A DNA stretch of 64,000 bases from Rhodobacteraceae bacterium WD3A24 (GTDB lineage: Bacteria > Pseudomonadota > Alphaproteobacteria > Rhodobacterales > Rhodobacteraceae): NCBI GenBank assembly GCA_002967695.1, contig PUHN01000009.1, positions 31,796 through 95,795 on the forward strand, in the 5' to 3' direction. Made by a program: the position numbers and the translations under genes. Of this stretch, positions 37,438-46,555 are shown piece after piece; the first letter of the stretch is position 1; each line of letters starts with the position of its first letter. The notes under the pieces were generated by a model. It was not told the origin of the DNA, made no database searches, and was given only the letters and a program-made list of their open reading frames with translations.

Positions 37438-37931
37438 TCACCCTGCCCGCCGGCGCCGCCTGGTGGCTGCTGCCGCCCGTCCTGCCGGTGGCTCTGTGGA
37501 CGGCGTGGAGCGACGTGAAATTCATGCGCATTCCCAACCTGGCCGTGCTGACGCTGGTGGCTGTCTGGGTCGTTTTCGGCCTGATCGCCCTGCCGGCCGA
37601 AATCTGGGCCTGGCGCTGGCTGAACCTCGCCGTGGTGCTTGCGGCGGGCTTCGCGCTCAGCCTGGCGGGGCTGATCGGCGCGGGGGACGCGAAATTCGCT
37701 GCGGCGATGGCGCCTTTCGTCACCGTCGCGGATTTGCGGCTGTTCCTGCCGCTTCTGGCCGCGGTGCTGCTTGCCGCCTTTGCGACGCATCGCCTCCTCG
37801 CGCGGGTGCCGGCATTTCGCACACGAACCGCGGACTGGGAATCCTGGCGTCGCAAGGATTTCCCGATGGGCCTCGCGCTGGCAGGGTCACTGGTGTTCTA
37901 TCTCGCGATGGCGGCGGCGTGGGGGCGCTGA
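37434..37931 (+). CDS. cpaA: Prepilin peptidase CpaA/TadV (A24 family)
   Basis: Membrane aspartyl protease that removes the leader of Flp prepilins. 165 residues, about five to six helices, and the two catalytic aspartates: Asp27 in TAWSDVKFMRIPN and Asp85 in the GxGD motif IGAGDAKFAAAM. It lacks the N-terminal methylation domain of PilD, as TadV does. The two pilins at the start of the locus are its expected substrates. Confidence 0.92.
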   Translation: MITLPAGAAWWLLPPVLPVALWTAWSDVKFMRIPNLAVLTLVAVWVVFGLIALPAEIWAWRWLNLAVVLAAGFALSLAGLIGAGDAKFAAAMAPFVTVADLRLFLPLLAAVLLAAFATHRLLARVPAFRTRTADWESWRRKDFPMGLALAGSLVFYLAMAAAWGR

Positions 37932-38061
37932 GAATGCGTCGCGGCGGGGGTGACATGCCCGAGTCGCGCCTTTACCCTTCGCAAATCGCGTGGGGGCGAG
38001 AGTGCAGGCGGCGCGCCGAACGGTGCGCGCCCGGTCGAATCAGTCCGACGAGGCCCCGCAG

Positions 38062-39375
38062 ATGAACATTCAGACAGCTTCCGCCGTTCCCGCCCCGGCC
38101 CCGCCGCGCAGCCCCGAGGATACGGGGCTGCCGATGGTGATGCTGCGCGACATCCTTCTCAAGACGATCTTTCGCATGTCGCTGACCCAGGTCAGCCAGA
38201 TCGCGCGGCAGATATGCCTGCCCGTGCCCGTCACGCAGGAGCTGATCGACGCCGCGCGCAAGGAGGGGCTGCTGGAGGCCACCGGCACGCTGCACGCCTC
38301 GAGCTCCAGCGAAATGGGCTATCAGCTCACCGAAAGCGGCAAGGCCCGCGCGCTCGATGCGCTCTCGCAGTCGGAGTATTTCGGCGCCGTGCCGATCCCG
38401 TTGGAGCGCTATGGCGAGCAGGTTCAAAGGCAGTCCGTTCGCAACATGGCGATGACGCGCGACAGGCTCGCCGAGGCGATGGGCGATCTGATCCTGCCGC
38501 CGGCGCTTCTCGACCATCTCGGGCCGGCGGTGGGGGCCGGGCGTTCGATCCTGATGTATGGCCCGCCCGGCAACGGGAAATCCTCGATCTCCAACGGCAT
38601 CCGCCGGGCGCTGGGAGATCGCATCTATGTGCCCCGCGCCGTCGAGCACGCCGGACAGGTCATTTCCGTCTACGACCCGATCGTGCACAGCCAGGCCTCC
38701 ACGATGGAGGACGATCCCGGCACCCTGCGCCGCAGCGCCAACCGCTTCGACGCCCGCTACGTGCTGTGCGACCGGCCCAATGTCGTCACCGGCGGCGAGC
38801 TTACGCTTTCGATGCTCGACCTGACCTACAACCCCACCGCGCGCACCTATCAGGCGCCGCTGCAGTTCAAGGCGACCGGCGGCATTTTCATCGTCGACGA
38901 TCTCGGCCGGCAGGACGAGCCCCCGCAGGCGCTGATCAACCGCTGGATCGTGCCGCTGGAGGAAGGCCATGACATCCTCGCGCTGCAGTCGGGCGAGAAA
39001 TTCATCGTGCCCTTCGACACGCTGGTGATCTTTTCCACCAACTTTCACCCCAACGCGATCTTCGACCAGGCCGCGTTGCGGCGCATCTTCTTCAAGATCA
39101 AGATCGACGGCCCCTCGCGCGAGGATTTCCTGAAAATCTTCGCGATGGTCGCGCGCAAGCGCAAGCTGCCGCTCGACGAAGCCTCGCTGGTCCATCTGAT
39201 GCAGGTGAAATATCCCGAGATCGGCAATGTCTACGCCAATTATCAGCCGATCTTCCTCATCGACCAGATTCTGGCCATCTGCGCCTTCGAGGGGATCAAG
39301 CCGCAGATGACGCCCGAGTTGATCGAGCGAGCCTGGGCGAACATGTTCGTGCGCGACGAGGACATCGCGCGCTGA
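38062..39375 (+). CDS. AAA-type ATPase following the Tad locus
   Basis: A 437-residue ATPase. A Pro/Ala-rich start, a winged-helix-like segment (residues about 30-110, ILLKTIFRMSLTQVSQIARQICLP), then Walker A GPPGNGKSSISNGIRRAL near residue 167, Walker B GGIFIVDDLGRQDEPP near residue 274, and sensor-like IFSTNFHPN. It is 130 bases behind cpaA on the same strand. A predicted ATPase at this place occurs in other Tad-bearing alphaproteobacteria as far as I know, but its function is not established. Possibly a remodelling ATPase or regulator of the pilus. Confidence 0.85.
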   Translation: MNIQTASAVPAPAPPRSPEDTGLPMVMLRDILLKTIFRMSLTQVSQIARQICLPVPVTQELIDAARKEGLLEATGTLHASSSSEMGYQLTESGKARALDALSQSEYFGAVPIPLERYGEQVQRQSVRNMAMTRDRLAEAMGDLILPPALLDHLGPAVGAGRSILMYGPPGNGKSSISNGIRRALGDRIYVPRAVEHAGQVISVYDPIVHSQASTMEDDPGTLRRSANRFDARYVLCDRPNVVTGGELTLSMLDLTYNPTARTYQAPLQFKATGGIFIVDDLGRQDEPPQALINRWIVPLEEGHDILALQSGEKFIVPFDTLVIFSTNFHPNAIFDQAALRRIFFKIKIDGPSREDFLKIFAMVARKRKLPLDEASLVHLMQVKYPEIGNVYANYQPIFLIDQILAICAFEGIKPQMTPELIERAWANMFVRDEDIAR

Positions 39376-39391
39376 GGCGTGCTTGGCCGGT

Positions 39392-40126
39392 TCAGTATGG
39401 CCGCTCGGGGCACCGCCGGTAATGGTATCCCTCGACCGGCTCCATACCCACGCTGACGAAAAGCGCCTGCGCCGGCGTGTTGTCGCGCGTCGCGGCCAGC
39501 GCGAGCCAGACGGCGCGGTTGGCCATTGCCCAGTGCGCCGCGGCCCGCAGGAGGCCGCGCCCCACCCCCCGGCGCCGCATCGACAACGGCACCGCCAGCG
39601 CATGCAGCATGGCGATGTCGCCCCGTGCCGCGACGAAGCCCGCACCCGCCGCCCGGTCATCCTGCCGGGCCAGCAGCGCGGTGCGCGGCGGCCCGACGCG
39701 CCCCATCACCGCTCGCCGCGCGGCATCATGGCCCGTCTCGGCCCAGAGATCGGCCATCACCGCCAGCGGCGGCCAGTGCGGAAAGGCGGACAGGCGCGGC
39801 AGCCTGCCCCCCGCAACCGAGGCGGCCGGCGCGCGATAGAAAACCGTTGCGCCCGTGCGGGCATAGCCGTGATCGGCGAGTGTGGCGTCAAGGGCCTCCT
39901 CGCCCGGCCGCAGCATGAAGAGCGGCCGCTGCCCCAAGGCCCGCATCGCTGCCTCGGCCTGGCCGATATCGGCCGACGTGACCGGCCCTGCGGCGGTCGC
40001 CGCCGACACCCGCTTGCCCCCGCCCCCGCCGGCACGGATCGTCCAGCGCCCGACCCGCCGCGCCGACAGGGGCGGCCAGGTGGCCTCCATCACCGCCAGA
40101 AGCGCAGCCTGCGTCGGCGCCCTCAC
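39392..40126 (-). CDS. GNAT family N-acetyltransferase
   Basis: A 244-residue acetyltransferase. The C-terminal half holds the GNAT core: AMLHALAVPLSMRRRGVGRGLLRAAAHWA (acetyl-CoA loop) and TPAQALFVSVGMEPVEGYHYR. I take the GTG at 40126 as start because it overlaps the upstream stop by four bases (GTGA); an ATG at 40153 would overlap by 31. The N-terminal half (residues about 20-130) resembles a second, degenerate GNAT-like lobe. Target unknown; co-transcribed with the CinA-like gene. Confidence 0.82.
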   Translation of the reverse strand: MRAPTQAALLAVMEATWPPLSARRVGRWTIRAGGGGGKRVSAATAAGPVTSADIGQAEAAMRALGQRPLFMLRPGEEALDATLADHGYARTGATVFYRAPAASVAGGRLPRLSAFPHWPPLAVMADLWAETGHDAARRAVMGRVGPPRTALLARQDDRAAGAGFVAARGDIAMLHALAVPLSMRRRGVGRGLLRAAAHWAMANRAVWLALAATRDNTPAQALFVSVGMEPVEGYHYRRCPERPY

Positions 40127-40854
40127 GCGGCGTCGTCGGGAAAGGTCCGGCACAGACGCAGCATGGCGGCATCCACCCGCGCCGGGTCCGGCCCGCGGAT
40201 GACGATCTGCGCCCCGAACACCCCGTCACGGACGAAGGGGTAGGAGCCGAAACTGAGATCGGCGAACTCGCGGGCGAGGTCGCCCAGCGGCCCGGCGATC
40301 TCGCCCTCGCCGCGATTGATGCGCAGGCTCTGGCTCGACAGGGGCGCGCCGCCGGTCAGCTGCGGCAGGACGCCGGCGAGCATGGCCTCGAATATCTGCG
40401 GCACGCCGGCCATCACCAGCACATTGCCCAGCCGGAACCCCGGCGCGGCGGAAATCGGATTGTCGATCAGCTCTGCGCCCTCGGGAATACGGGCCATGCG
40501 CAGGCGCGCCGCGTTGAGCGCAGCGCCGGACTTCTCGTAATGCGCGGCGAGCAGGGCGCGGGCGTCGTCGCGCACGTCAATCGGCACGCCGAAGGCGGCG
40601 GCCACCGCGTCGGCGGTGATGTCGTCATGAGTCGGGCCGATCCCGCCGGAGGTGAACAAATGATCGTGTTCCGCGCGCAGGGCATTGACGGCGGCGATGA
40701 TGGCGTCGTGGTCGTCGGACACGACACGCACCTCGCGCAGGTCAATTCCGTGGCGGGTCAGTTCCCCGGCGAGGTGATACATGTTGGCATCGCGTGTGCG
40801 GCCCGACAGAATCTCGTCGCCGATCACGAGCATGGCGGCGGTTGGATTGGGCAT
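40123..40854 (-). CDS. CinA-like molybdopterin-binding domain protein
   Basis: A 243-residue protein with the MoaB/Mog-type molybdopterin-binding fold as found in the N-terminal half of CinA: LVIGDEILSGRTRDANMYHLAGEL, and TSGGIGPTHDDITADAVAAAFG. The nicotinamide deamidase half of full CinA is absent. Homologues may hydrolyse ADP-ribose or FAD-like molecules. Strong ribosome site AAGGAG and a near-consensus promoter just upstream. Confidence 0.88.
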   Translation of the reverse strand: MPNPTAAMLVIGDEILSGRTRDANMYHLAGELTRHGIDLREVRVVSDDHDAIIAAVNALRAEHDHLFTSGGIGPTHDDITADAVAAAFGVPIDVRDDARALLAAHYEKSGAALNAARLRMARIPEGAELIDNPISAAPGFRLGNVLVMAGVPQIFEAMLAGVLPQLTGGAPLSSQSLRINRGEGEIAGPLGDLAREFADLSFGSYPFVRDGVFGAQIVIRGPDPARVDAAMLRLCRTFPDDAA

Positions 40855-40884
40855 GATGCGCTCCTTGTCTGGCCGTGGGCTTCC

Positions 40885-40913
40885 GGTATAGGTCGCCCGC
40901 CAGGCGCTTTCAA
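40885..40913 (-). promoter_or_regulatory. Sigma-70-type promoter of the CinA-like gene
   Basis: On the minus strand TTGAAA (40913-40908), 17-base spacer, TATACC (40890-40885), about 30 bases before the CinA-like ATG. Both boxes and the spacing are close to consensus, making this one of the better promoter matches in the window. Confidence 0.55.
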
Positions 40914-40995
40914 ACCCCTCCCGTGGCCGCGCGGCCGACGCGGCGTTGCGAACGCTTGCCCGCCGACATGGCTCTGCAGGCCGACAGGCCCACGA

Positions 40996-42042
40996 TCACC
41001 CCCCGCCGCCGGCCGGAGCCCAGCGACGTGCCGCGACGGTCGCCGAATTTGGCTCGGCCGCTGCCCCCCGGCCGCGCCCGTGCGGCGCATCGAAGTCGAT
41101 CACCGGGTTGATCGGGATGATGCGGTGCGGATTAATCGAATCGTGGCAGTAGTGATAGTGGCGCACGATGTGGTCGAGATTGAGCGTGCCGGCCACGCCG
41201 GGCCACTGGTAGAGTTCGCGCGTATAGCCCCAAAGATTGGGGTAGTCGATTATCCGCCGGCGGTTGCACTTGAAATGCAGGTGATAGACCGGATCGAAGC
41301 GCAGAAGCGTCGGAAGCAGCCGCCAGTCGGCCTCGGTGACGCGCTCGCCCATCAGATAGCGGTTTTCGCCCAGGAGCGCCTCGATCCAGTCGAGGCTGTC
41401 GAAGAGAGCATGGACGGCCTCGTCATAGGCCGTCTGCGTCGTGGCGAAGCCCGATTTGTAGACGCCGTTATTGACCGTGTCGTAGATGCGCGCATTGACC
41501 GGCTCGATGGCGTCGCGCAGATCCTCGGGCCAGTAGTCGTCGGTATTGCCGGTGATCGCGTCGAAGGCCGAGTTGAACATGCGGATGATTTCGGCGGATT
41601 CGTTCGACACGATCGTGTCACGCTTCTTGTCCCACAGCACCGGCACGGTCACCCGGCCCGAGACGTCGGGCTTTGCGCGGGTGTAAATATCGCGCATGAA
41701 CCGGCTGCCGAACAGCTTGTCGCCGGTGGCACCGGGATAGTCGGTGCGGAATTCCCAGCCGTCGTCAAGCATGTCGGGATGGACGACCGAGACGTCGATA
41801 TGATCCTCGAGCCCCTTGAGCGCGCGGAAGATCAGCGCCCGGTGCGCCCAGGGGCAGGCATATGAGACATAAAGATGATACCGTCCGCTCTCGGCGGGGA
41901 AGCCGCCCTCCCCGGAGGGCCCGGCGCTGCCGTCCGGGGTGACCCAGTTGCGAAACTTCGACGTATCGCGAACGAATCGCCCCCCCGACTTGCTGGTGTC
42001 GTACCAGACCGGTTCCCATTTTCCGTCCACGAGTTTGCCCAT
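40996..42042 (-). CDS. Glutathionyl-hydroquinone reductase-like (Xi-class glutathione transferase)
   Basis: A 348-residue Xi-class GST, which reductively removes glutathione from glutathionyl-hydroquinones. The catalytic cysteine is Cys63 in YVSYACPWAHRALIFRALKGL; WDKKRDTIVSNESAEIIRMFN and GERVTEADWRLLPTLLRFD are further family blocks. Start at 42042 follows GGAGG by five bases. After the usual family end (INPVIDFDAPHGR) the frame runs on for about 24 Ala/Gly/Arg-rich residues, a tail that looks like loss of an earlier stop. Confidence 0.92.
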   Translation of the reverse strand: MGKLVDGKWEPVWYDTSKSGGRFVRDTSKFRNWVTPDGSAGPSGEGGFPAESGRYHLYVSYACPWAHRALIFRALKGLEDHIDVSVVHPDMLDDGWEFRTDYPGATGDKLFGSRFMRDIYTRAKPDVSGRVTVPVLWDKKRDTIVSNESAEIIRMFNSAFDAITGNTDDYWPEDLRDAIEPVNARIYDTVNNGVYKSGFATTQTAYDEAVHALFDSLDWIEALLGENRYLMGERVTEADWRLLPTLLRFDPVYHLHFKCNRRRIIDYPNLWGYTRELYQWPGVAGTLNLDHIVRHYHYCHDSINPHRIIPINPVIDFDAPHGRGRGAAAEPNSATVAARRWAPAGGGG

Positions 42043-42237
42043 GATGACCTCCTGAGGTTTCATCGAACGTAGTCTGTGCCGAAACATTACGAAACGGCCG
42101 TCTCTGCGCATGTTCTGTGCGCCCATACGCGTTTCAGTCGGGCGAATGGGCCTGTCACGGTGGTGATGTCACGCGGTTGTCGCTTGATTCAGCCACACAT
42201 CATCCCATCATCGAAGGACCATCCGCCGGAGCGACTC

Positions 42238-42588
42238 ATGTTCGAATATCTTCCCCCCGAAATCCGCGACGGCCTCGCCGAAGCCGAACGGCGCGACCTG
42301 CGGCGACGGTCGCGCCTGCGCGTTCACGCGGGCGACGCGATTCATCCGATCCTGCGCTACTGGGAGGATGGCTTCGCGCTGGATGCCGAGACCGCGCCCA
42401 ATTTGCGGGGACTGGTCGACATCTATGACGGCACGCGCCATCTCTGCCAGTGCCTGATCGTCACCTCGACCGAGGAGAATTGCGAGCGCGTCTTCGAATT
42501 CAAGCGCAACACCGCAGCGGTGGATGCCGCGCCCATCGACTACGCCCGCGACCCCGACGCCCCCGCCGGGTTTTTGCCGCGCGACTGA
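42238..42588 (+). CDS. Conserved small protein of unknown function
   Basis: A 116-residue protein with no motif I can tie to a function. It starts after GGAG seven bases upstream with MFEYLPPEIRDGLAEAERRD, a basic patch (RDLRRRSRLRVH) and a beta-rich middle (ILRYWEDGFALDAE, LVDIYDGTRHLCQCLIV) that resembles a small PilZ-like or beta-barrel fold. The latter is only an impression. Divergent from the GST gene; nine bases separate its stop from the convergent MalY-like gene. No signal peptide or membrane segment. Confidence 0.72.
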   Translation: MFEYLPPEIRDGLAEAERRDLRRRSRLRVHAGDAIHPILRYWEDGFALDAETAPNLRGLVDIYDGTRHLCQCLIVTSTEENCERVFEFKRNTAAVDAAPIDYARDPDAPAGFLPRD

Positions 42589-42597
42589 CGCCCGGGG

Positions 42598-43773
42598 TTA
42601 TTGAAGATCGGCGAATGCCTGGCGCAGGCGTTCGCAGGCTTCGGCGACCACGCTGCGCGGGGTGGCCAGATTGAAGCGCATGAAACTCTCGCCGCCGGTG
42701 CCGAAGGTCTCGCCGTGATTGGCCGCGATGGCGGCGCCGCGTTCGACGCGCGTGGTGAAGTCGCGCGCAGACATGCCGGTACCGGAGAAATCGACCCAGG
42801 CCAGATAGGTCGCCTCCAGCGGCATCGAGCGCAGGCCTGGAATGGCGTTCACCGTCGCGTCGAAGACCCGGCGGTTTTCATCGAGATAGGCCATCAGCGC
42901 ATCCACCCAGGCCGCGCCCTGCGCCGAATAGGCCGCCGTCGCCATGTGGATGCCGAAACTGTTGGGCGAGATACCCAGCGCCGCCATTCGCGCCGCGAAG
43001 GGCTTTCGCAGCTCGGGGGCGGGGATGATGACGTTGCCGATATGCGCCCCGGCAATGTTGAAGGTCTTGGTCGTCGCCGTCATCATCACCAGACGATCGG
43101 AAATCTCGGGCACGGCACGGGCCATGACCGTGTGCTGTTCTCCCGGCATCACCAGATCGTGGTGAATCTCGTCGGAGACCAGGATCAGGTCGTGCCGGGC
43201 GGCAAAATCGGCCACGCCCTGCAACTCCTGGGCGGTCCAGACGCGCCCGCCGGGGTTGTGGGGCGAACACAGGATGACCATCCGCTCCTCGCCCGTCATG
43301 AGCCGGTCATAGGCATCGAAATCGAGGCCATAGCGGCCATCCTCGTCCATCACCATCGGACATTCGACCACCCGGCGCCCCGCCGACCGGATCACACGGG
43401 CAAATGCATGATAGACCGGCGTGAACACCACCACGCCGTCGCCCGGTGCGGTCCAGGTGTCGACACACATAGCGGTGCCGTTGACCAGCCCATGCGTGGT
43501 GAAGATCGACTCGTGCTCGACCTCCCAGAGGTGGCGCTCGCTCATCCACCAGGCGATGGCATCGAGATAGGCGCGGTCATCGCCGAAATAGCCGTAGATG
43601 CCGTGATCGAGCATCGCTGCCAGCGCCTCCTGGACGCAGTCGGGCGGGCGGAAATCCATGTCGGCCACCCACATCGGGATACCGGTATCGGCAGGCACCC
43701 CGTATCTGGCCTCCATCGCATCCCATTTCTGCGAATGCGTGCCGCGGCGGTCGATGATCTCGTCGAAATTCAT
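42598..43773 (-). CDS. MalY/PatB-type pyridoxal-phosphate C-S lyase/aminotransferase
   Basis: A 391-residue fold-type I PLP enzyme of the MalY/PatB group, usually cystathionine or cysteine-conjugate beta-lyases. Typical are the N-terminal DRRGTHSQKWD, GIPMWVADMDFRPP, CSPHNPGGRVW, VSDEIHHDLVM and the PLP lysine Lys236 in TATTKTFNIAGAHIGN. GGGAG lies nine bases before the ATG. Natural substrate not readable; DMSP- or cysteine-linked sulfur metabolism would be plausible. Confidence 0.9.
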   Translation of the reverse strand: MNFDEIIDRRGTHSQKWDAMEARYGVPADTGIPMWVADMDFRPPDCVQEALAAMLDHGIYGYFGDDRAYLDAIAWWMSERHLWEVEHESIFTTHGLVNGTAMCVDTWTAPGDGVVVFTPVYHAFARVIRSAGRRVVECPMVMDEDGRYGLDFDAYDRLMTGEERMVILCSPHNPGGRVWTAQELQGVADFAARHDLILVSDEIHHDLVMPGEQHTVMARAVPEISDRLVMMTATTKTFNIAGAHIGNVIIPAPELRKPFAARMAALGISPNSFGIHMATAAYSAQGAAWVDALMAYLDENRRVFDATVNAIPGLRSMPLEATYLAWVDFSGTGMSARDFTTRVERGAAIAANHGETFGTGGESFMRFNLATPRSVVAEACERLRQAFADLQ

Positions 43774-43846
43774 GCTGGGCTGCTCCCTCGTGGCCGGGGC
43801 GAGGGTTGCGCCGCCGCTGCGGCGGCGCAACCGGAAAATGCCGGGT

Positions 43847-44467
43847 TCAGAGCCGGCGGACCCCCCAGACCCGCGCGCCGAGCCCGATGGCCGGCAGATG
43901 CGGGCCGTCCTCGGCCATGAGTTTTTCCACCCGGCCATCCTTGACGGCCCGCTCCAGCCGCGCCTCGAACTGCGGATCTTCCAGCGTATGATCGTTGAGC
44001 GAAACGACGAAAACACCGCCGGGCGTCAGGCTCGCGATCGCGCCGTCGATATTCTCCGCGGGCGCCGCCCCGGCGCCGATCGCGCCGACGGCGGCGATGC
44101 CGGCATACCGCCGCTCCGCCGCGTCCAGCGGGGCGTCGGGACTGCACATCCACAGATCGCGATAAACGCCCTTCTCGCGCGCCTTCGCCAGCATTCCTTC
44201 GGAAATGTCGGTGCCGTCGATCACGGTAAACCCGGCCCGCGCCAGCGCAACGCCCGAGATCCCCGTGCCGCATGCGAAGTCGAGCACCGGCGCCGTCTTG
44301 TCGGCCAGATGCGCCGCCAGCGCCGCCGCGCAGCGCTGCGGTGTGCGGTAGTCGTTGTCGTGCAGATCGACATCATAGCTCTCGGCCCAGTCGTCGTAAT
44401 ACTGCCGCATCTCCTCGCCGCCATCGACGGAGTAGATGTTGTCGAGATACGCGCTCTGCTTCGCCAT
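43847..44467 (-). CDS. Class I SAM-dependent methyltransferase
   Basis: A 206-residue methyltransferase with motif I VLDFACGTGISGVALARAGF near residues 62-81, the acidic TDISEGMLAKA loop, and LTPGGVFVVSLND as the post-motif block. The N-terminus YYDDWAESYD resembles the Williams-Beuren syndrome region 27-type group. Substrate unknown. Located 73 bases upstream of the MalY-like gene on the same strand. Confidence 0.9.
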   Translation of the reverse strand: MAKQSAYLDNIYSVDGGEEMRQYYDDWAESYDVDLHDNDYRTPQRCAAALAAHLADKTAPVLDFACGTGISGVALARAGFTVIDGTDISEGMLAKAREKGVYRDLWMCSPDAPLDAAERRYAGIAAVGAIGAGAAPAENIDGAIASLTPGGVFVVSLNDHTLEDPQFEARLERAVKDGRVEKLMAEDGPHLPAIGLGARVWGVRRL

Positions 44468-44603
44468 GGAGGCCTCCGTTGGTCATGGGAAAGGCTGCGG
44501 ATAGCACCAGCCACCGAGAATTGCAAAATAGCGACACCACTGTCGCGAAAACGACATGTCTGCACAATTGCGCAAGCGCCGGACATCGCCTAAATCAACG
44601 CGC

Positions 44604-45125
44604 ATGAGCATCCGCCCGATCCTGATCCATCCCGACCCGCGTCTGAAAAAGACGGCCAGGCCCGTGCCCGAGATAGCGGACTCGGTGCGCAAGCTGGCCG
44701 AGGACATGCTGGAGACAATGTACGACGCGCCGGGCATCGGCCTCGCCGCGCCACAGGTCGGGGTGTCGAGCCGCCTGCTCGTGATGGACTGCGTCAAGGA
44801 GGAGGGCGAGGCGCCGCGGCCGATGGCGCTGGTCAACCCCGAGGTGACATGGGCGTCGGAGGAGCTGGCGCTTCATGAGGAGGGCTGCCTCTCGATCCCC
44901 GAGCAATACGCCGAAATCGAGCGGCCGGCCGAGGTCATGGTCCGCTGGACCGATCTGGACGGGCAGGAACGACAGGAGCACTTCACCGGTCTCTGGGCGA
45001 CCTGCGTCCAGCACGAGATCGACCATCTCGACGGCAAGCTCTTCATCGACTATCTCGGCCCGCTCAAGCGGCAGATGATCACCCGCAAGATGGCCAAGCT
45101 CAAGCGCGAGAAGGCGCGGGCGTGA
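44604..45125 (+). CDS. def: Peptide deformylase
   Basis: Removes the formyl group from nascent proteins. The 173 residues contain all three motifs: GIGLAAPQ (44-51), EGCLSIP with the metal-binding Cys95, and HEIDHLDG with His137, Glu138 and His141. An upstream in-frame ATG at 44556 would add 16 residues with no family match. Followed by a degenerate paralogue and fmt, the enzyme that adds the formyl group. Confidence 0.96.
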   Translation: MSIRPILIHPDPRLKKTARPVPEIADSVRKLAEDMLETMYDAPGIGLAAPQVGVSSRLLVMDCVKEEGEAPRPMALVNPEVTWASEELALHEEGCLSIPEQYAEIERPAEVMVRWTDLDGQERQEHFTGLWATCVQHEIDHLDGKLFIDYLGPLKRQMITRKMAKLKREKARA

Positions 45126-45147
45126 CGCCCGCCGGCCCCCGCGCGCG

Positions 45148-45651
45148 ATGACGCTACGCCGCTGCATCCCCTGGCCCGACCGCCGCCTGCGCAGCGCGGC
45201 CGAACCTGTCGCCGAGATCGACGACGATGTCCGCGGCATCTGGGCCGACATGGTCGACACGATGGAGGCGATGCCCGGCGTGGGGCTCGCCGCGCCGCAG
45301 ATCGGGGTGACGCGCGCGCTCGCGGTGGTCGATGCCTCCGATGTGCGCGGGCAGGCGGTGCGCATGGCCAACCCCGAGGTGTTGCATGCCAGCGCGAAAC
45401 TGCGCGCCCATCATGAGGCAAGCCCCAACCTGCCCGGCGTTTCGGCGCTGATCGAGCGGTCGCGCGCGGTGACGGTTCGGTTTCTCAACGCCGACGGCAC
45501 GGTCGAGAAGCGCGACTTCGTGGGCCTGTGGGCCACCAGCGTCCAGCATCAGATCGACCATCTTTCGGGGCGGATGTATTTCGATCATCTGAGCCCCGTC
45601 AAACGCCGGCGGCTGATAGCGCGGGCGCAGAAACTGGCGAGGCGTCGATGA
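45148..45651 (+). CDS. Peptide deformylase paralogue with altered catalytic residues
   Basis: A 167-residue deformylase homologue that aligns without gaps to the gene before it. GVGLAAPQ is kept (44-51), but motif 2 reads EASPNLPG with Ser92 in place of the metal Cys, and motif 3 reads HQIDHLSG with Gln135 in place of the catalytic Glu; both His ligands remain. Deformylase activity is therefore unlikely. The frame is intact, lies 22 bases after def and overlaps fmt by four bases, so it is expressed and probably kept. It might bind formyl-Met peptides or regulate Def. Confidence 0.88.
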   Translation: MTLRRCIPWPDRRLRSAAEPVAEIDDDVRGIWADMVDTMEAMPGVGLAAPQIGVTRALAVVDASDVRGQAVRMANPEVLHASAKLRAHHEASPNLPGVSALIERSRAVTVRFLNADGTVEKRDFVGLWATSVQHQIDHLSGRMYFDHLSPVKRRRLIARAQKLARRR

Positions 45652-46550
45652 AGGTCGTGTTCATGGGAACCCCCGATTTCGCGGTGCCGGCGCTGGACGC
45701 ACTCGCCGCCGCGCACGAGGTCGTCGCGGTCTACTGCCAGCCCCCGCGCAGGGCCGGGCGCGGGCACAAGCCCCGTCCGACGCCAGTGCAGGCGCGGGCC
45801 GAGGCGCTGGGGCTCAACGTGCGCCACCCCGACAGCCTGCGCGACCCGACCGAACAGGCCGCCTTTGCCGCGCTCGGGGCCGACATCGCCGTGGTCGCGG
45901 CCTACGGGCTGATCCTGCCGCGGGCGATTCTGGAGGCGCCGCGCCATGGCTGCCTGAACATCCATGCCTCCCTGTTGCCGCGCTGGCGCGGGGCGGCACC
46001 GATTCACCGCGCCGTGATGGCCGGCGACGAGAAAACGGGTGTGTGCATCATGCAGATGGAGCCGGGGCTGGATACCGGGCCCGTCCTGCTGCGCGCGGCG
46101 ACGCCCGTCGGGGCGGAGGATACAACGGGTGATCTGCACGACCGGCTGGCCGCAATGGGCGCGCGACTGATCGTCGAGGCGCTCGACCGGCGCGACGACC
46201 TCACACCCAAACCCCAGCCCGAGGAGGGCGCGACCTACGCCGCCAAGATCGACAAGGCCGAGACGCGGGTGGACTGGACCCGCCCCGCCGCCAAGGTCGC
46301 CCGGCAGATCAACGGCCTGTCGCCCTTTCCGGGGGCCTGGTCCATGGCGGGGGAGGCGCGCATCAAGCTGTTGCGCGCGCGCCCTGCCGCCGGCGAGGGC
46401 GCGCCGGGCGAGATTCTGGAGGGGCTCACCGTCGCCTGCGGCAGCAGCGCGGTGGAGATTCTCGAGGCGCAGCGCGAAGGCCGCCGCCCAATGGATGCCG
46501 CCGAGTTGTTGCGCGGGCTGGAATTCGCGCCGGGCGATCGGCTGGTCTGA
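45648..46550 (+). CDS. fmt: Methionyl-tRNA formyltransferase
   Basis: Formylates initiator Met-tRNA with 10-formyl-THF. 300 residues: N-terminal formyltransferase domain with [11 protein letters not shown] and the catalytic [18 protein letters not shown], then the C-terminal tRNA-binding domain ([18 protein letters not shown]). ATG overlaps the stop of the deformylase paralogue (ATGA). Stops five bases from the convergent serB end. Confidence 0.97.
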   Translation: MKVVFMGTPDFAVPALDALAAAHEVVAVYCQPPRRAGRGHKPRPTPVQARAEALGLNVRHPDSLRDPTEQAAFAALGADIAVVAAYGLILPRAILEAPRHGCLNIHASLLPRWRGAAPIHRAVMAGDEKTGVCIMQMEPGLDTGPVLLRAATPVGAEDTTGDLHDRLAAMGARLIVEALDRRDDLTPKPQPEEGATYAAKIDKAETRVDWTRPAAKVARQINGLSPFPGAWSMAGEARIKLLRARPAAGEGAPGEILEGLTVACGSSAVEILEAQREGRRPMDAAELLRGLEFAPGDRLV

Positions 46551-46555
46551 CCCTT

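Noticed and set aside
45148..45651. Annotating this gene as a second functional peptide deformylase or as a pseudogene
   Set aside because: Two catalytic/metal residues are replaced, so function as deformylase is unlikely; yet the frame is intact and coupled to neighbours, so it is not a broken gene.
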